The notes: generated from the sequence alone by a model not told the origin. Positions 27,162-37,097 are shown, numbered from the stretch's first letter. The stretch is 64,000 bases of DNA from a beta proteobacterium AAP99 (GCA_001295775.1 LJIA01000020.1:1-64000); one strand, 5' to 3'. Numbers and translations are program-made.

Positions 27162-27203
27162 TTTCCGCTTGTCCCATGCGGGTTTTCAGGCGATTTACCC
27201 TGG
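27162..27203 (+). repeat. Dispersed TTTCCGC-N9-GCGG stem-loop repeat
   Basis: TTTCCGC (27162-27168), nine-base loop, GCGG (27178-27181) and a tail beginning GTTTTCAGGCGATTT. It is the first of two copies 148 bases apart in the 277-base gap between the MerT-like gene and copZ. Confidence 0.7.
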
Positions 27204-27309
27204 AGAGCCGCTCCAATGCTCAATCTGCGTTTTCGCGTTTGGAGCCTCGCTGCGCCGTGAACGCCTGTCAGCGGCACTACCGCGCGCCGACGGGCCATAC
27301 CTAATCGGC

Positions 27310-27363
27310 TTTCCGCTTGTCTGGCGCGCTTCTTCAGCCACTTTGGCCTGAAAAACCGCACCA
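27310..27363 (+). repeat. Dispersed TTTCCGC stem-loop repeat, second copy
   Basis: TTTCCGC (27310-27316), nine-base loop, GCGC (27326-27329), tail TTCTTCAGCCACTTTGGCC. It is strongly similar over about 50 bases to the copy at 51044-51096, including TTGTCTGG and GGCCTGAA. Confidence 0.75.
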
Positions 27364-27398
27364 GTCCTTGATCCAGGCTGCAGAACCCGGGCGAGGCC

Positions 27399-27602
27399 TC
27401 AGGCCGCCTGCAACTCCGGCGTGAAGCCTGCGGTCTTGAGTGCATTCAGGACTTGATCCGCACCCAGACGGCTTTGCACACTGACCTGATGGCTGGGCAA
27501 ATCGATCTGGATCTGTGCCTGGGTGTCTGCGCTGTGCAGGGCACGGGTGATGGCGGCGGCGCAACCACCGCAGGTCATGTCGGGAACGTGCAGGCGAATC
27601 AT
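27399..27602 (-). CDS. copZ: Copper chaperone CopZ-like (HMA domain)
   Basis: A 67-residue cytoplasmic HMA protein from the ATG at 27602. The site HVPDMTCGGCAAAITRAL has Cys11 and Cys14; the rest follows the beta-alpha-beta pattern of CopZ/Atx1, ending ALKTAGFTPEL. The frame opens earlier, at 27647, but that codon lies upstream of the transcription start predicted from the CueR-type operator at 27638-27660, so the shorter protein is preferred. It is divergent from copA and probably hands Cu(I) to CopA and CueR. Confidence 0.88.
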   Translation of the reverse strand: MIRLHVPDMTCGGCAAAITRALHSADTQAQIQIDLPSHQVSVQSRLGADQVLNALKTAGFTPELQAA

Positions 27603-27637
27603 CTGGGCGCTTTCTTGAGAGACTCCATTCAGCGTGC

Positions 27638-27660
27638 AGCTTGCCACGGGGCAGGGTCAA
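27638..27660 (-). promoter_or_regulatory. CueR-type operator of copZ
   Basis: Read on the minus strand: TTGACC (-35, 27660-27655) followed by a dyad ACCCTGCCC/TGGCAAGCT within a long spacer. The -10 is weak (about ACGCTG at a 19-base spacing), as expected for an activator-dependent MerR-family promoter. Confidence 0.65.
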
Positions 27661-27724
27661 GCCCGGCGCGCGAGCGTTCGGCATCGCTTGATCTCTCGCA
27701 ATCGCCATGCCAGCCATGCTGGTC

Positions 27725-27755
27725 TTGACCCTCACATCATGGGAAGCTTGAATCT
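27725..27755 (+). promoter_or_regulatory. CueR-type operator of copA
   Basis: TTGACC (-35, 27725-27730) followed by the dyad ACCCTCACA/TGGGAAGCT (27728-27748) and a weak -10 (GAATCT, 27750-27755) at a 19-base spacing. It lies 51 bases before the copA ATG. It resembles the CueR box of E. coli copA (TTGACC, then a TTCCC/GGAAGG dyad). Confidence 0.75.
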
Positions 27756-27805
27756 GTAAACCGGCCCACGCCGCGGCGCCTGCAGGCGGCGACGCGCCTC
27801 AGTCC

Positions 27806-30217
27806 ATGCAGACCCTGACCCTCCCCATCTCCGGCATGACCTGCGCCTCCTGCGTGGCGCGGGTGGAGCGTGCACTGGCCACTGTGCCCGGTGTACTGCA
27901 GGCCACCGTGAACCTGGCCACGGAATCTGCCCGGCTGGACGTCGAGCCGCCCAAGAGCAGCCCGCTGGCCGACGCCGCCACGGCCGCGGTGCAGGCCATC
28001 GAGCGCACGGGCTTTGCCGTGCCCCGGCTGGGTGTGGACCTGCAGATCAGCGGCATGACCTGCGCCGCCTGCGCCGGCCGGGTGGAGCGCGCGCTGGTTC
28101 AAGCGCCCGGCGTGCTGAGTGCCACAGTCAATTTGGCCGACGAGCGGGCCCACGTGCAGCTGCTGGCCGGCACCGCGACTGCCGCCCTCACCCAGGCGCT
28201 GGAGCGCGCCGGCTACCACGGCACGCCGCTGCAGGACGACGCGCAGCGCGCCCAGGCCGAGGCGCTCGCGCAGGCGCAGGCGCGCAAGGACCGCATCGCC
28301 GTCTGGGGTAGCGCCCTGCTCACCCTGCCGCTCGCGCTGCCGATGATCGGCCTGCTCTGGGGCCAGCACTGGATGCTCCCCGGCTGGCTGCAACTGCTGC
28401 TGGCCACGCCGGTGCAGTTCGTCTTTGGTGCGCGCTTCTATCGCGCAGGCTGGCACGCGGCGCGTGCCGGCAGCGGCAACATGGATCTGCTGGTGGCGCT
28501 GGGCACGAGCGCGGCATTCGGGCTGTCGCTGTTCAACCTCTGGGCCGATCCGCATCATCTGTACTTCGAAAGCGCCGCGGTCGTGATCACCCTTGTTCTA
28601 CTGGGCAAGTGGCTGGAGGCACGCGCCAAGCGCAAGACCACGGCGGCCATACGCGCGCTGCAGGCGCTGGCGCCGGACACCGCCACCGTGATGATTGACG
28701 GTCAGCCCCGCAGCCTGCCCACAGCACAGCTCAAGGTCGGCGATCTGCTGCTCGTGGCCCCCGGCGAGGCCGTGGCCGCAGATGCCGTGATCGTCGAAGG
28801 CACAAGCCAGCTCAATGAGTCCATGCTCACGGGCGAAAGCCTGCCGGTGGCGCGCGCGCTGGGCGACGCCATCGTCGGCGGCAGCGTGAACGGCGAGGGG
28901 CGGCTGGTCGCGCGCATCAGCGCCGTGGGCCGCGAAAGCCTGCTCGCGCGCATCGTGCATCAGGTGGAGCAGGCGCAGACGCGCAAGGCGCCGGTGCAGC
29001 GCCTGGTGGACCAGGTGGCCGCCGTGTTCGTGCCGGTGGTGCTGGCGATCGCGCTGGGCACGCTGCTCGGCTGGGGCCTGAGCACGGGGCAGTGGAGCAC
29101 GGCGCTGATCAATGCCGTGGCGGTGCTGGTGATCGCCTGCCCCTGCGCACTGGGCCTGGCCACGCCCGCCGCGCTGATGGCGGGTACCGGTGTGGCGGCA
29201 CGGCACGGCATTCTGATCAAGGACGCCGAGGCGCTGGAGCGGGCGCACCGCCTCAAGGTGGTGGCCTTCGACAAGACCGGCACGCTCACGATCGGCCAGC
29301 CGCGCGTGGTCGACGTGGCCGCCGCGGAAGGCGCAAGCGACGCCGAACTCCTGAGCAAGGCTGCGGCCCTGTCCGCCGGCAGCGCGCACCCGCTGGCCCA
29401 TGCGCTGATCGCGCACGCATCCGCGCTCGGCGATGCAATGCCGTTGATTGCGCACGACATTCAGGCCCTTGCGGGTTATGGCCTGCAAGGCCGGATCGGC
29501 ACGCAGATCTATGCGCTGGGCAGCGGCCGCTACATGGCGCAGCTGGGCGTGGCGACCACGGCGCTCTCGCGCGCGGAAGCCACGGCACTGGCGCAGGGGC
29601 ACTCGGTCTCGTGGCTCGCGGAATTGCCGGCACCCGGCGGCAGTGAGAGGCCTCATCTCATCGGCATGATCGGCTTTGGCGACACGCCGCGCCCGCAGAG
29701 CGCCGCGGCTGTTGCCGCGCTCAAGCGCCTGAACATCCGCCCGGTGCTGCTCTCCGGCGACCACGCCAGCGCCGCACGCCACATCGGCGAGCTGCTCGGC
29801 ATCGAAGACATCCACGCTCAGGTGCTGCCCAGCGACAAGGCCGCGCACGTGGAGAAGCTCAAGCACTTCGGCCCCGTGGCCATGGTGGGCGACGGGATCA
29901 ATGACGCGCCGGCGCTGGCCGCCGCGGACGTCGGCGTGGCCATGGGCAGCGGCTCGGACGTGGCCATGAACACCGCGGCCATCACGCTCATGGCCAATGA
30001 CCCGGCGCGCGTGGCCGATGCCATCGACATCTCGCGCGCCACCGTGCGCAAGATCCGCCAGAACCTGTTCTGGGCCTTTGGCTACAACGCCATCGGCATC
30101 CCGCTGGCCGCGCTCGGCCTGCTGTCGCCGGTGCTGGCCGGCGCGGCCATGGCGCTGTCGTCGATCAGCGTCATCAGCAATGCCCTGCTTCTGAATCGTT
30201 GGAGTCCGAAACGATGA
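27806..30217 (+). CDS. copA: Cu(I)-exporting P1B-type ATPase CopA
   Basis: An 803-residue inner-membrane pump that expels Cu(I) from the cytoplasm. Two N-terminal HMA domains have metal sites Cys13/Cys16 (GMTCASC) and Cys86/Cys89 (GMTCAAC). Eight membrane helices follow, with the actuator motif LTGESLPV, the intramembrane Cys445-Pro-Cys447 ([11 protein letters not shown]), phosphorylated Asp489 in FDKTGTLT, the SAHPLAHAL histidine of P1B pumps and the [16 protein letters not shown] hinge. The C-terminal [15 protein letters not shown] region carries the Met/Ser residues of Cu(I) pumps. It overlaps cueR by four bases, so pump and regulator are co-transcribed from the CueR-type promoter at 27725. 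Confidence 0.98.
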   Translation: MQTLTLPISGMTCASCVARVERALATVPGVLQATVNLATESARLDVEPPKSSPLADAATAAVQAIERTGFAVPRLGVDLQISGMTCAACAGRVERALVQAPGVLSATVNLADERAHVQLLAGTATAALTQALERAGYHGTPLQDDAQRAQAEALAQAQARKDRIAVWGSALLTLPLALPMIGLLWGQHWMLPGWLQLLLATPVQFVFGARFYRAGWHAARAGSGNMDLLVALGTSAAFGLSLFNLWADPHHLYFESAAVVITLVLLGKWLEARAKRKTTAAIRALQALAPDTATVMIDGQPRSLPTAQLKVGDLLLVAPGEAVAADAVIVEGTSQLNESMLTGESLPVARALGDAIVGGSVNGEGRLVARISAVGRESLLARIVHQVEQAQTRKAPVQRLVDQVAAVFVPVVLAIALGTLLGWGLSTGQWSTALINAVAVLVIACPCALGLATPAALMAGTGVAARHGILIKDAEALERAHRLKVVAFDKTGTLTIGQPRVVDVAAAEGASDAELLSKAAALSAGSAHPLAHALIAHASALGDAMPLIAHDIQALAGYGLQGRIGTQIYALGSGRYMAQLGVATTALSRAEATALAQGHSVSWLAELPAPGGSERPHLIGMIGFGDTPRPQSAAAVAALKRLNIRPVLLSGDHASAARHIGELLGIEDIHAQVLPSDKAAHVEKLKHFGPVAMVGDGINDAPALAAADVGVAMGSGSDVAMNTAAITLMANDPARVADAIDISRATVRKIRQNLFWAFGYNAIGIPLAALGLLSPVLAGAAMALSSISVISNALLLNRWSPKR

Positions 30218-30657
30218 ATGCTTCCGTTCCCGCAGCTATCACCATCGGCCAGGCTGCCGCCGAGTCCGGCGTATCGGCCAAGATGATCCGCCATTACGAG
30301 TCGCTCGGCTTGCTGGGCGGCATCGCGCGCACCGACGGTGGCTACCGCACCTATGGCGCCAGCGAGCTGCATACCCTGCGCTTCATCCGCCGCTCGCGGG
30401 ACCTGGGCTTTTCCATCGAGGAGATCCGCCAGCTGCTCTCGCTCTGGCAGGACAAGCAGCGCGCCAGCCGCGAGGTGCGTCAGGTCGCCATGAAGCACGT
30501 GGAGGAATTGGAGCAGCGCATCGCCCAGCTTCAGGCGATGCGGGAGACGCTGGTGACGCTGATGCACGGCTGCTCGGGCGATGATCGACCCAGCTGCCCG
30601 ATCCTGAACGATCTCGCGGGCGAGTCCTGCGCAAGCCGTGAACACCACTGCCACTGA
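30214..30657 (+). CDS. cueR: Copper-responsive MerR-family activator CueR
   Basis: A 147-residue MerR-family regulator starting inside the copA stop (ATGA). The winged helix ([26 protein letters not shown]) is followed by a dimerisation coiled coil and the metal loop Cys120-x7-Cys128 (CSGDDRPSC), with the same spacing as Cys112/Cys120 of E. coli CueR, which binds Cu(I), Ag(I) or Au(I). The C-terminal ASREHHCH adds Cys/His, as in many CueR proteins. It should twist the 19-base-spaced promoters at 25627, 27638-27660 and 27725 to activate them. Placing the regulator last in the copA operon gives positive feedback. Confidence 0.95.
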   Translation: MNASVPAAITIGQAAAESGVSAKMIRHYESLGLLGGIARTDGGYRTYGASELHTLRFIRRSRDLGFSIEEIRQLLSLWQDKQRASREVRQVAMKHVEELEQRIAQLQAMRETLVTLMHGCSGDDRPSCPILNDLAGESCASREHHCH

Positions 30658-30667
30658 TCCATCCGCC

Positions 30668-31675
30668 ATGAGCACGCACCAGCACGACATCGCGAACTTC
30701 CAGCACAGCCACGTCTTCGATGCCGGCAACCCCACGGGTGAACGCCGCACTCTGGCGGTGCTGCTGATCACACTGATTACGATGGTGGTGGAGATCATCA
30801 CTGGATGGCTCACGGGCTCCATGGCCCTGCTGGCCGACGGCTGGCACATGGGGACGCATGCGGCCGCCATGGGCGTGGCCCTGGGTGCCTACGTGCTGGC
30901 GCGTCGCTGGGCGCGTGACCCGCGTTTTTCCTTTGGCACCTGGAAGATCGAGGTGCTGGCTGCGTTCGGCAGCAGTGTGGCACTGGGGCTGGTTGGCATA
31001 GCGATCGCGGCAGAGTCGATCGCACGGCTGTATCGCCCCACCACGATCGACACCGGCACGGCCTTCTGGGTGGCCCTCGTGGGTCTGGTGGTGAATCTGG
31101 TGTGTGCCTGGCTGCTGCACGGCGCTGAGGGAGGCCATGCGCACCACGGGCACGGGCACGGGCACGATGATGTCGACCACCACCACGACCGCAGGCACGG
31201 TCATGATCGCGCGCACGACCACGGCGCCGCACGCGACCTGAACCTGCGCGCGGTGTACGTGCATGTGCTGGCCGATGCACTGACCTCCGTTCTCGCGCTC
31301 CTGGCACTTGCGGGTGCAGCCACGCTGGGCTGGGTCTGGCTGGACCCCGCCGTGGGCTTGGTGGGCGCTGCGATGATCGCCGTCTGGGCCGTCAACCTCG
31401 GTCGTGCATCCGCGCACACCCTGCTGGATGCCGAGCCTAATCCGAAGCTACGCGAACAGATCGAGCAGGCCCTGCGGGCTGACGGCGATACGCAGATTGC
31501 GGAGCTGCACCTTTGGCGGGTGGGCCGCGACAACTGGGCGGTCATTGCCTCTGTAGTGGCCGGTCAGCCCGCCGATGCGGCCGTGTATCGCGACCGGCTC
31601 GCTCACATCGCGGAACTGGCGCATGTGAACGTGGAAGTGCAGGTCTGCCCCAGCTGCAGGGCCAGCCACCCATAG
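30668..31675 (+). CDS. dmeF: CDF-family metal exporter, DmeF-like
   Basis: About 335 residues from the ATG at 30668 (a GTG at 30638, inside cueR, is possible but less likely). The N-terminus HQHDIANFQHSHVFD and the large His-rich cytoplasmic loop (about 160-195; repeated HGH/HHH) are typical of the DmeF group of cation diffusion facilitators, which export Co(II)/Ni(II) and other divalent ions using proton exchange. Six membrane helices are present, with transport sites in LLADGWHMGTHA (helix 2) and HVLADALTSV (helix 5). It ends in a cytoplasmic domain with CPSC. It follows cueR by 10 bases and may share the copper operon transcript. Confidence 0.9.
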   Translation: MSTHQHDIANFQHSHVFDAGNPTGERRTLAVLLITLITMVVEIITGWLTGSMALLADGWHMGTHAAAMGVALGAYVLARRWARDPRFSFGTWKIEVLAAFGSSVALGLVGIAIAAESIARLYRPTTIDTGTAFWVALVGLVVNLVCAWLLHGAEGGHAHHGHGHGHDDVDHHHDRRHGHDRAHDHGAARDLNLRAVYVHVLADALTSVLALLALAGAATLGWVWLDPAVGLVGAAMIAVWAVNLGRASAHTLLDAEPNPKLREQIEQALRADGDTQIAELHLWRVGRDNWAVIASVVAGQPADAAVYRDRLAHIAELAHVNVEVQVCPSCRASHP

Positions 31676-31877
31676 AGCGCGGCGACAAAAGCTCAATGGA
31701 ATCGCCAGGATCAGGTAGCGCCGCGCGGCACACGGCCACGGCGTACCCGACTTGCGGGATGGCTTCACACCACGCCGCGCGCCCGCGCGAAAGAGGCCTG
31801 CATACACTCGATCGCGTCTGGTCTGTACAGAGTGCAAGCCCCTCCAGCATTGCGCCGCGGACCCACGGGATCATGCC

Positions 31878-34430
31878 ATGTCTACGCCGTTTGCCGTGCT
31901 TCAGGCCCCGCCGGGACTGAGCAAACACGCGCTGCTGTTTCACCGGATCGAGCACCACGAAGCGCTCAATCAGGCGCATGCCAGCACCTTGCAGTGCCTG
32001 AGCCTGGATGCAGGCATCGACCCGCATCGGATGCTTGGGAAGCGATTCAGTGTTCGCATCCGCCACAACCTGCACGACGAGACCGTGCGCTTCATTGACG
32101 GCATCGCTGCGCAAGCGCGCGTGCTGGATCAAGTCGGCCGCTACACACGCTACGAGATCGAACTGCGCCCCTGGCTGTGGTTTCTCTCACTGACCACGGA
32201 CTGCCGGATCTTCCAGGACCAGACCGTGCCGGAGATTCTGCAAACCGTGTTTGCAGACCATGCGGTCTCGCGTTTTGAAGTCAAGCTGACCCACAGCTAC
32301 GTAAAGCGCCCCTACACGGTGCAGTACCGCCAGAGCGATCTGGACTTCGTGAACTGGCTCTGCGAGCTGGAAGGCATCACGCTGCATTGGCGCCATGACG
32401 CGCAGGGCCACACGCTGATCCTGACCGACAGCATCGCCAAGCACACGGACTGCGTAGGCTACGAAGCAGTGCCTTTCAACGCCCAAGTGGGTCGTCGGCG
32501 CGATGACGAGCAATCGATGCTGGATTGGCAGCCCACACGCAGCGTGGCCAGCCAGCAGGCCGTGCTGACGGACTACAGCTTCCTGTCTCCCAAGGCGCCG
32601 CGCAGTGAAAGCCGCACCCAGCCTGGCAACCTGCCTCAGGCTCTGGGTGCCTCCGTGGGCGAGGTTTTCACGGCCGGCCAGTTCCACAAGGAAAGCCGCG
32701 ACGAGAGCGAGAGTGCGCATCAGGCCGAGGTGCTGCTGGACAGCCTGGCGGCCCCCACGCAGCGCTACACCGGGCGCAGCACTGCGCGCGGCCTGTACGC
32801 CGGCGCCACCTTCACGCTGCAGCGTCACACCCGTCCGGCGCACAACCAGAGCTATCTGATCGTGGCGCACCGTCTTACGGCGGTGTTCGCCAACTACGAG
32901 GGGCTGGACCCCACGCTGCTTGCGCAACTGATTTCGCGTGATCTTCCCGCGCTTCAAGGGCAGCTGACCGGCGGTACGGGTGCGACGCAATCGGCCGCAC
33001 AAGGTGCTTACTTCGCCTGCGAGATTGATGCACAGCCCGCCAGCCTCGCGTTCCGCCCCGCGCGCACCACGCAACGTCCCGTGGTGCCCAGCACGCACAC
33101 GGCCACTGTCGTTGACAGTGGTGCCGGGGAGATTCACACCGACCTGCACGGCCGCATCAAGGTGCATTTCCACTGGGATCGATATGGTCAGCGCTCCGGT
33201 TCGGACAGCTGCTGGCTGCGCGTGGCCCAGCCCTGGGGCGGCGCCGGCTGGGGCGCGCAGTTCCTGCCCCGCGTGGGCCAGGAGGTGTCGGTGGCCTTCA
33301 TCGAGGGCGACGTTGAAGCACCCGTGGTCACCGGCCGCCTATACAACGGTCTTAACCGCCCTGCCGCGTTCAGCCACACCGGCAGCCTGCCGGGTAACCA
33401 GGCGCTGGCTGGCTTCAAGAGCAAGGAACTGAACGGCGGTGGCTACAACCAGCTGCTGTTCGATGACACGCCCGAGCAACTGCGCACCCAGGCCGCCAGT
33501 ACACACGCAGCCACACAGCTGAACCTGGGCTACGAGATTGCGCCGCGCTCGGACAGTGCCGAAGAAGCTGGCGCAGTTGCGCAATCGTCCGCCAGCCCGC
33601 GCGGCGAAGGCTTCGAGGTGCGCTCAGACGCCTGGGGCGCCGTGCGTGCCGCCAAAGGCTTGCTGCTCAGCACCGACCCGCAGGGCGCTGGCGGCGGCGG
33701 GCACATTGATCGCGAGGCCTTGGTCAGTGCGCTCGAACAGGCCCTCACCCTCGCCAAGAGCCTCTCCAAGAGCGCGAGCACCGCGGGTGCGGCCACCGGC
33801 AAGGACGAACAGAGCGTCGATGAGAAGACCGGCCAAGGCCCAGACCAGACCGCGCAGGAGGCGCAGTTCACGCAGATCAAGGGCTTGGGCACGGGGGCCA
33901 ACAATGAGCAAGAAGGCAAGGATCCCACGCGCAACCATCTGAGCGCCTTCAGCCCGGCCGGCGTGGCGGTGGCCACACCGAAGATGCTCGGCCTCGCCGC
34001 AGGCAGCCACATCGATGCCGCGGCCGGCAAGCACGTGCAGCTCGCCAGCGGCCAGCAAACCCACCTGCATGCAGCCAGCGGCATCCGCAGCTTCGCCCAG
34101 GCCGGCGGCCTGCACAGCATCGCCAATCAGGGCAAGGTGCTGATCCAAAGCCAGCACGCCGACACGGAGATCAGCGCAGAGCAATCCATCCACGCCACGG
34201 CCACGAGCAAACACATCCTGATGGAAGCCCAGCAGCATGTGACGCTGGTGGAAAGCGGTGGCGCCTATCTGAAGATCGAGGGCGGCAAGGTGGAGATCGG
34301 CTGCCCGGGGACCTTCACCGTGAAAGCAGCCAGCTTTGCGTTGAAGGGGGCGGCGTCGTATCAGCCTAAGTTCCCGGAGTTCAAAGAGACGGAGCTCAAG
34401 CTGAAGCGGCGTTTCAAGGTGTCCAGTTGA
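31878..34430 (+). CDS. vgrG: Type VI secretion tip protein VgrG
   Basis: About 850 residues from the ATG at 31878. The first part is the gp27-like domain (FHRIEHHEALNQAHASTLQC, PYTVQYRQSDLDFVNWLCEL, HWRHD), then the gp5-like OB fold (DLHGRIKVHFHWDRYG, SCWLRVAQPWGG, RVGQEVSVAFIEGD) and, after about 520, a DUF2345 region with the repetitive needle pattern (AGSHIDAAAGKHVQLASGQQ). A low-complexity Ala/Lys/Glu segment (about 585-650) is inserted before DUF2345. It forms the spike of a T6SS, but no other T6SS structural genes are in the window, so this is an orphan vgrG that delivers the effector encoded next. Confidence 0.95.
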   Translation: MSTPFAVLQAPPGLSKHALLFHRIEHHEALNQAHASTLQCLSLDAGIDPHRMLGKRFSVRIRHNLHDETVRFIDGIAAQARVLDQVGRYTRYEIELRPWLWFLSLTTDCRIFQDQTVPEILQTVFADHAVSRFEVKLTHSYVKRPYTVQYRQSDLDFVNWLCELEGITLHWRHDAQGHTLILTDSIAKHTDCVGYEAVPFNAQVGRRRDDEQSMLDWQPTRSVASQQAVLTDYSFLSPKAPRSESRTQPGNLPQALGASVGEVFTAGQFHKESRDESESAHQAEVLLDSLAAPTQRYTGRSTARGLYAGATFTLQRHTRPAHNQSYLIVAHRLTAVFANYEGLDPTLLAQLISRDLPALQGQLTGGTGATQSAAQGAYFACEIDAQPASLAFRPARTTQRPVVPSTHTATVVDSGAGEIHTDLHGRIKVHFHWDRYGQRSGSDSCWLRVAQPWGGAGWGAQFLPRVGQEVSVAFIEGDVEAPVVTGRLYNGLNRPAAFSHTGSLPGNQALAGFKSKELNGGGYNQLLFDDTPEQLRTQAASTHAATQLNLGYEIAPRSDSAEEAGAVAQSSASPRGEGFEVRSDAWGAVRAAKGLLLSTDPQGAGGGGHIDREALVSALEQALTLAKSLSKSASTAGAATGKDEQSVDEKTGQGPDQTAQEAQFTQIKGLGTGANNEQEGKDPTRNHLSAFSPAGVAVATPKMLGLAAGSHIDAAAGKHVQLASGQQTHLHAASGIRSFAQAGGLHSIANQGKVLIQSQHADTEISAEQSIHATATSKHILMEAQQHVTLVESGGAYLKIEGGKVEIGCPGTFTVKAASFALKGAASYQPKFPEFKETELKLKRRFKVSS

Positions 34431-34560
34431 CACCGCGCAGCGCGCCACGCCCGTGCGAGTTGGAGCCAAAGTGCAAGCCGGAGCACGATTTGCATTATCA
34501 AATTTTTGTTGAATTTATGGCCTATGTAGTCCGTCTTTTCAATTGAATGCTGTATATGTA

Positions 34561-34593
34561 CTTGACCCAAGAGTGGCTACAGACAAGCGGTAA
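34561..34593 (-). repeat. Dispersed TTACCGC-N9 repeat, minus-strand copy
   Basis: On the minus strand: TTACCGC (34593-34587), TTGTCTGTA and GCCA (34577-34574), then CTCTTGGGTCAAG. It lies in the 222-base gap between vgrG and the effector gene, opposite in direction to the copy at 38869, so the two flank the effector-immunity segment as inverted repeats. Confidence 0.6.
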
Positions 34594-34652
34594 GTGGGCT
34601 GTTTTGCCCCCCGAAATATGTGCCGCATCTCACGCCGCCCTCTGACTGAACC

Positions 34653-37094
34653 ATGATCATCAGCCCCCCGTTTCTGGCCGACCGCGGCGAAGAAGACACT
34701 GACGAACAGTGGATCGCCAAGTGCATGAAGGGCGATGCGCCCGGGCATGGCACCTTCCCGGTCAGCTTCAACATGTGCTGGCACGGCGGCCTGCATCTGG
34801 AGGCGCCCACCTTGGCTGCGGGTGGACGCGCGCCGGTGCGTGCGATTGCCGACGGGGACGTGGTCTATCACCGCGATGCCACCCCAGAAAGCACGGATGT
34901 CACCCACGCGCAGAACTACTCAGACACGGCCGGTGTGGCTAAGTGGACCGACAACGGCGTCGTGGTGATCAAGCACACCACCGACATCGGAACGGGGGAG
35001 CACGCCACGAACATCGTCTACTACTCGATCTACATGCACCTCTCGGGTCAGATCAAAGCCGCCGCCCATAAGGGCCAACGGATCTATCGCAAAGACGAGA
35101 TCGGGACAGCTGGCAAGGTGTACGGCGACGCCCATCGCATCCATTTCGAGATCATTTGCGACGACGCCAACCTGCGCAAACTGATTGGACGGCCCGGCAC
35201 CCAAGCCGAAGTCGCCACCACTGCGCACGGCAGAAGCGATGCGGTGTTCGGGGAGATCTATTTCCAGCTACCCAGCGGCGCGCACTTCTACGCGACCAAG
35301 CCCGCAGACAACGTCACTGCCCCGCCTTCAGCCACGAATCCGCCGGTTCACACGGTGGATGCGGACAACAGCTTCTATGTGGGCATGCGCTACCGGGCGG
35401 GTGATGGGCCGGCGGCTGAGCGGGGTGCGGTGTATTTCTATGCCTACACGCAGCGCCGCTCAACCGAAACCGGAGAGGAGTCGGAGGAAGCGCAATTCTT
35501 GCCACTCACGGTTGCAGGGACGAAAGCGACGGTCACGCGACGAGTCACAACAGATCGCAACGGCCGGAAGGTCACCGAAGATCGTACGTTTGAGAACTAC
35601 GAGTACGAGCACTACCTGACGGCGACCAACCTCAGTGCAGCTCAACCTGCGACGGGCCGCCCTGCGCCCAGCGCGGTTTACGAGATGCTGCGCTTTGGCC
35701 GGGTGATTGACACCGCCAACGAGACCGCCGTCCCCCACACCGTGCCCAATTGGCAGAAGGTCGCCTACAGCGCGACCGAAGAAGGCTGGGTGAACCTGAA
35801 CGCCACTGACATCAGAATCTTCAGTGATGCCGACTTCCCGCATTGGGCCGGCTGGACGGTGCTCAACGACGATGGACACGCAGTAGACAGCCGCTCCGAA
35901 GCGTCCAAGATCAAAGCGTGGGTCACTGACCCAGCCGACGCCAATAAAGACCGCATTGTGAACCCCGCAGAACTTGAATCCCGCTTGAACGCCAGTTGGG
36001 TCAAGAAGCGCCTGGAGAAGACGATCGCCAAGTTCCCCACTGATTGGGTGGACACAGAGGCGGACATCAACGCCCAGTGGGGCTGGCTCAAAATCGCCGA
36101 CGAAGCCAAGCTGGTGATGATTGAGCCGATGAAAGAGGACCCCGACTACAAGGACTTCAAGGCTCACGTGAAGGCGCTGGGTTGGTGGGGTGCTGCGGCA
36201 ATATCTGGGCTAGAGAAAAACCACTGGCATTTGCAGCCGAGGGCATTTATTGCCGTATTCATCAAGTCTGGGTGGCTGAGCATTAATGAACTCACACAGT
36301 GCCTTCCCCGGCGCAATCTTCACTTGCGCGGAACCACTTGGGAAAACCAAACTATTGCAGAATGGGGCGCCGCCCGCACACGACTTTCTCGTTGGACACC
36401 ACATCTGAACCTGTCAATGCGAAAGTATTGCATTTCGAGTAGCAAGCAGCGCATTGCACACTTTCTCGCACAGGTAATCGAGGAGAGTGGATACTTGCAA
36501 TACGTTAAAGAAGGCAGCGGGGAAACCGCTTCCTACGCCCCTTGGTACGGACGAGGTTTGATTCAACTAACGCACTTAGCGAACTACAAAAAATACGGGG
36601 CATATCGAGGGTTCCCCGCAAGCTCCGTTCCTGTAGAGTTTACTGAACTCGGCTGGAACCCCAACACTCAGCTTGCAACGGACAACTCAACATACAATGC
36701 GCACAACTGTGCAGACAGCGCCTGTTTCTACTGGACCTGCCCTGAAATAACCGCTACGGGCAAAAATGTACTTGAACCCTCCGATGAGGGGATTACAAAT
36801 GCAAAGATAATTGCTTGCAGCAGATCCACAAATGGAAATGTTCCCGTTCAAAATATAAATGGACTAGGAACTCGCATGCAAGCGTTTGTTTATATGAAAT
36901 ATTTGTTGCTCAACTTGATCAGACCCGGAGCCAGCGAATCACTCACTTTCGACTGGCGTCGAAACTCAAATAAAGAGTTGCTTTCAAATGCGGATGGCAG
37001 TCCAGCACTGGATAGGAATGGCAGGCAGAAAAAGGGCTACATAGCAACGACGCACACGATCGATGTACCACTTGACTATCAGAGACCGAGGTGA
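34653..37094 (+). CDS. Two-domain peptidoglycan hydrolase T6SS effector (M23-like + GH19-like)
   Basis: An 813-residue protein directly downstream of vgrG, with no signal peptide, as expected for T6SS cargo. Residues about 30-200 resemble an M23/LytM endopeptidase: CWHGGLHLEAP (His44, His48), YYSIYMHLSG (His129) and HRIHFEI (His164), with PVRAIADGDVVY between. The usual metal-binding Asp is replaced by His48, and the HxH pair reads R-I-H, so the ligand set is unusual. Residues about 560-770 resemble a GH19 chitinase/lysozyme domain: IAHFLAQVIEESGYLQYVKE (catalytic Glu region) and YGRGLIQLTHLANYKKYG. The middle (about 210-520) is unassigned. From about 36,200 the DNA turns AT-rich, so the GH19 part looks recently acquired. 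It likely attacks both peptide and glycan bonds in prey walls. Confidence 0.85.
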   Translation: MIISPPFLADRGEEDTDEQWIAKCMKGDAPGHGTFPVSFNMCWHGGLHLEAPTLAAGGRAPVRAIADGDVVYHRDATPESTDVTHAQNYSDTAGVAKWTDNGVVVIKHTTDIGTGEHATNIVYYSIYMHLSGQIKAAAHKGQRIYRKDEIGTAGKVYGDAHRIHFEIICDDANLRKLIGRPGTQAEVATTAHGRSDAVFGEIYFQLPSGAHFYATKPADNVTAPPSATNPPVHTVDADNSFYVGMRYRAGDGPAAERGAVYFYAYTQRRSTETGEESEEAQFLPLTVAGTKATVTRRVTTDRNGRKVTEDRTFENYEYEHYLTATNLSAAQPATGRPAPSAVYEMLRFGRVIDTANETAVPHTVPNWQKVAYSATEEGWVNLNATDIRIFSDADFPHWAGWTVLNDDGHAVDSRSEASKIKAWVTDPADANKDRIVNPAELESRLNASWVKKRLEKTIAKFPTDWVDTEADINAQWGWLKIADEAKLVMIEPMKEDPDYKDFKAHVKALGWWGAAAISGLEKNHWHLQPRAFIAVFIKSGWLSINELTQCLPRRNLHLRGTTWENQTIAEWGAARTRLSRWTPHLNLSMRKYCISSSKQRIAHFLAQVIEESGYLQYVKEGSGETASYAPWYGRGLIQLTHLANYKKYGAYRGFPASSVPVEFTELGWNPNTQLATDNSTYNAHNCADSACFYWTCPEITATGKNVLEPSDEGITNAKIIACSRSTNGNVPVQNINGLGTRMQAFVYMKYLLLNLIRPGASESLTFDWRRNSNKELLSNADGSPALDRNGRQKKGYIATTHTIDVPLDYQRPR

Positions 37095-37097
37095 AGC

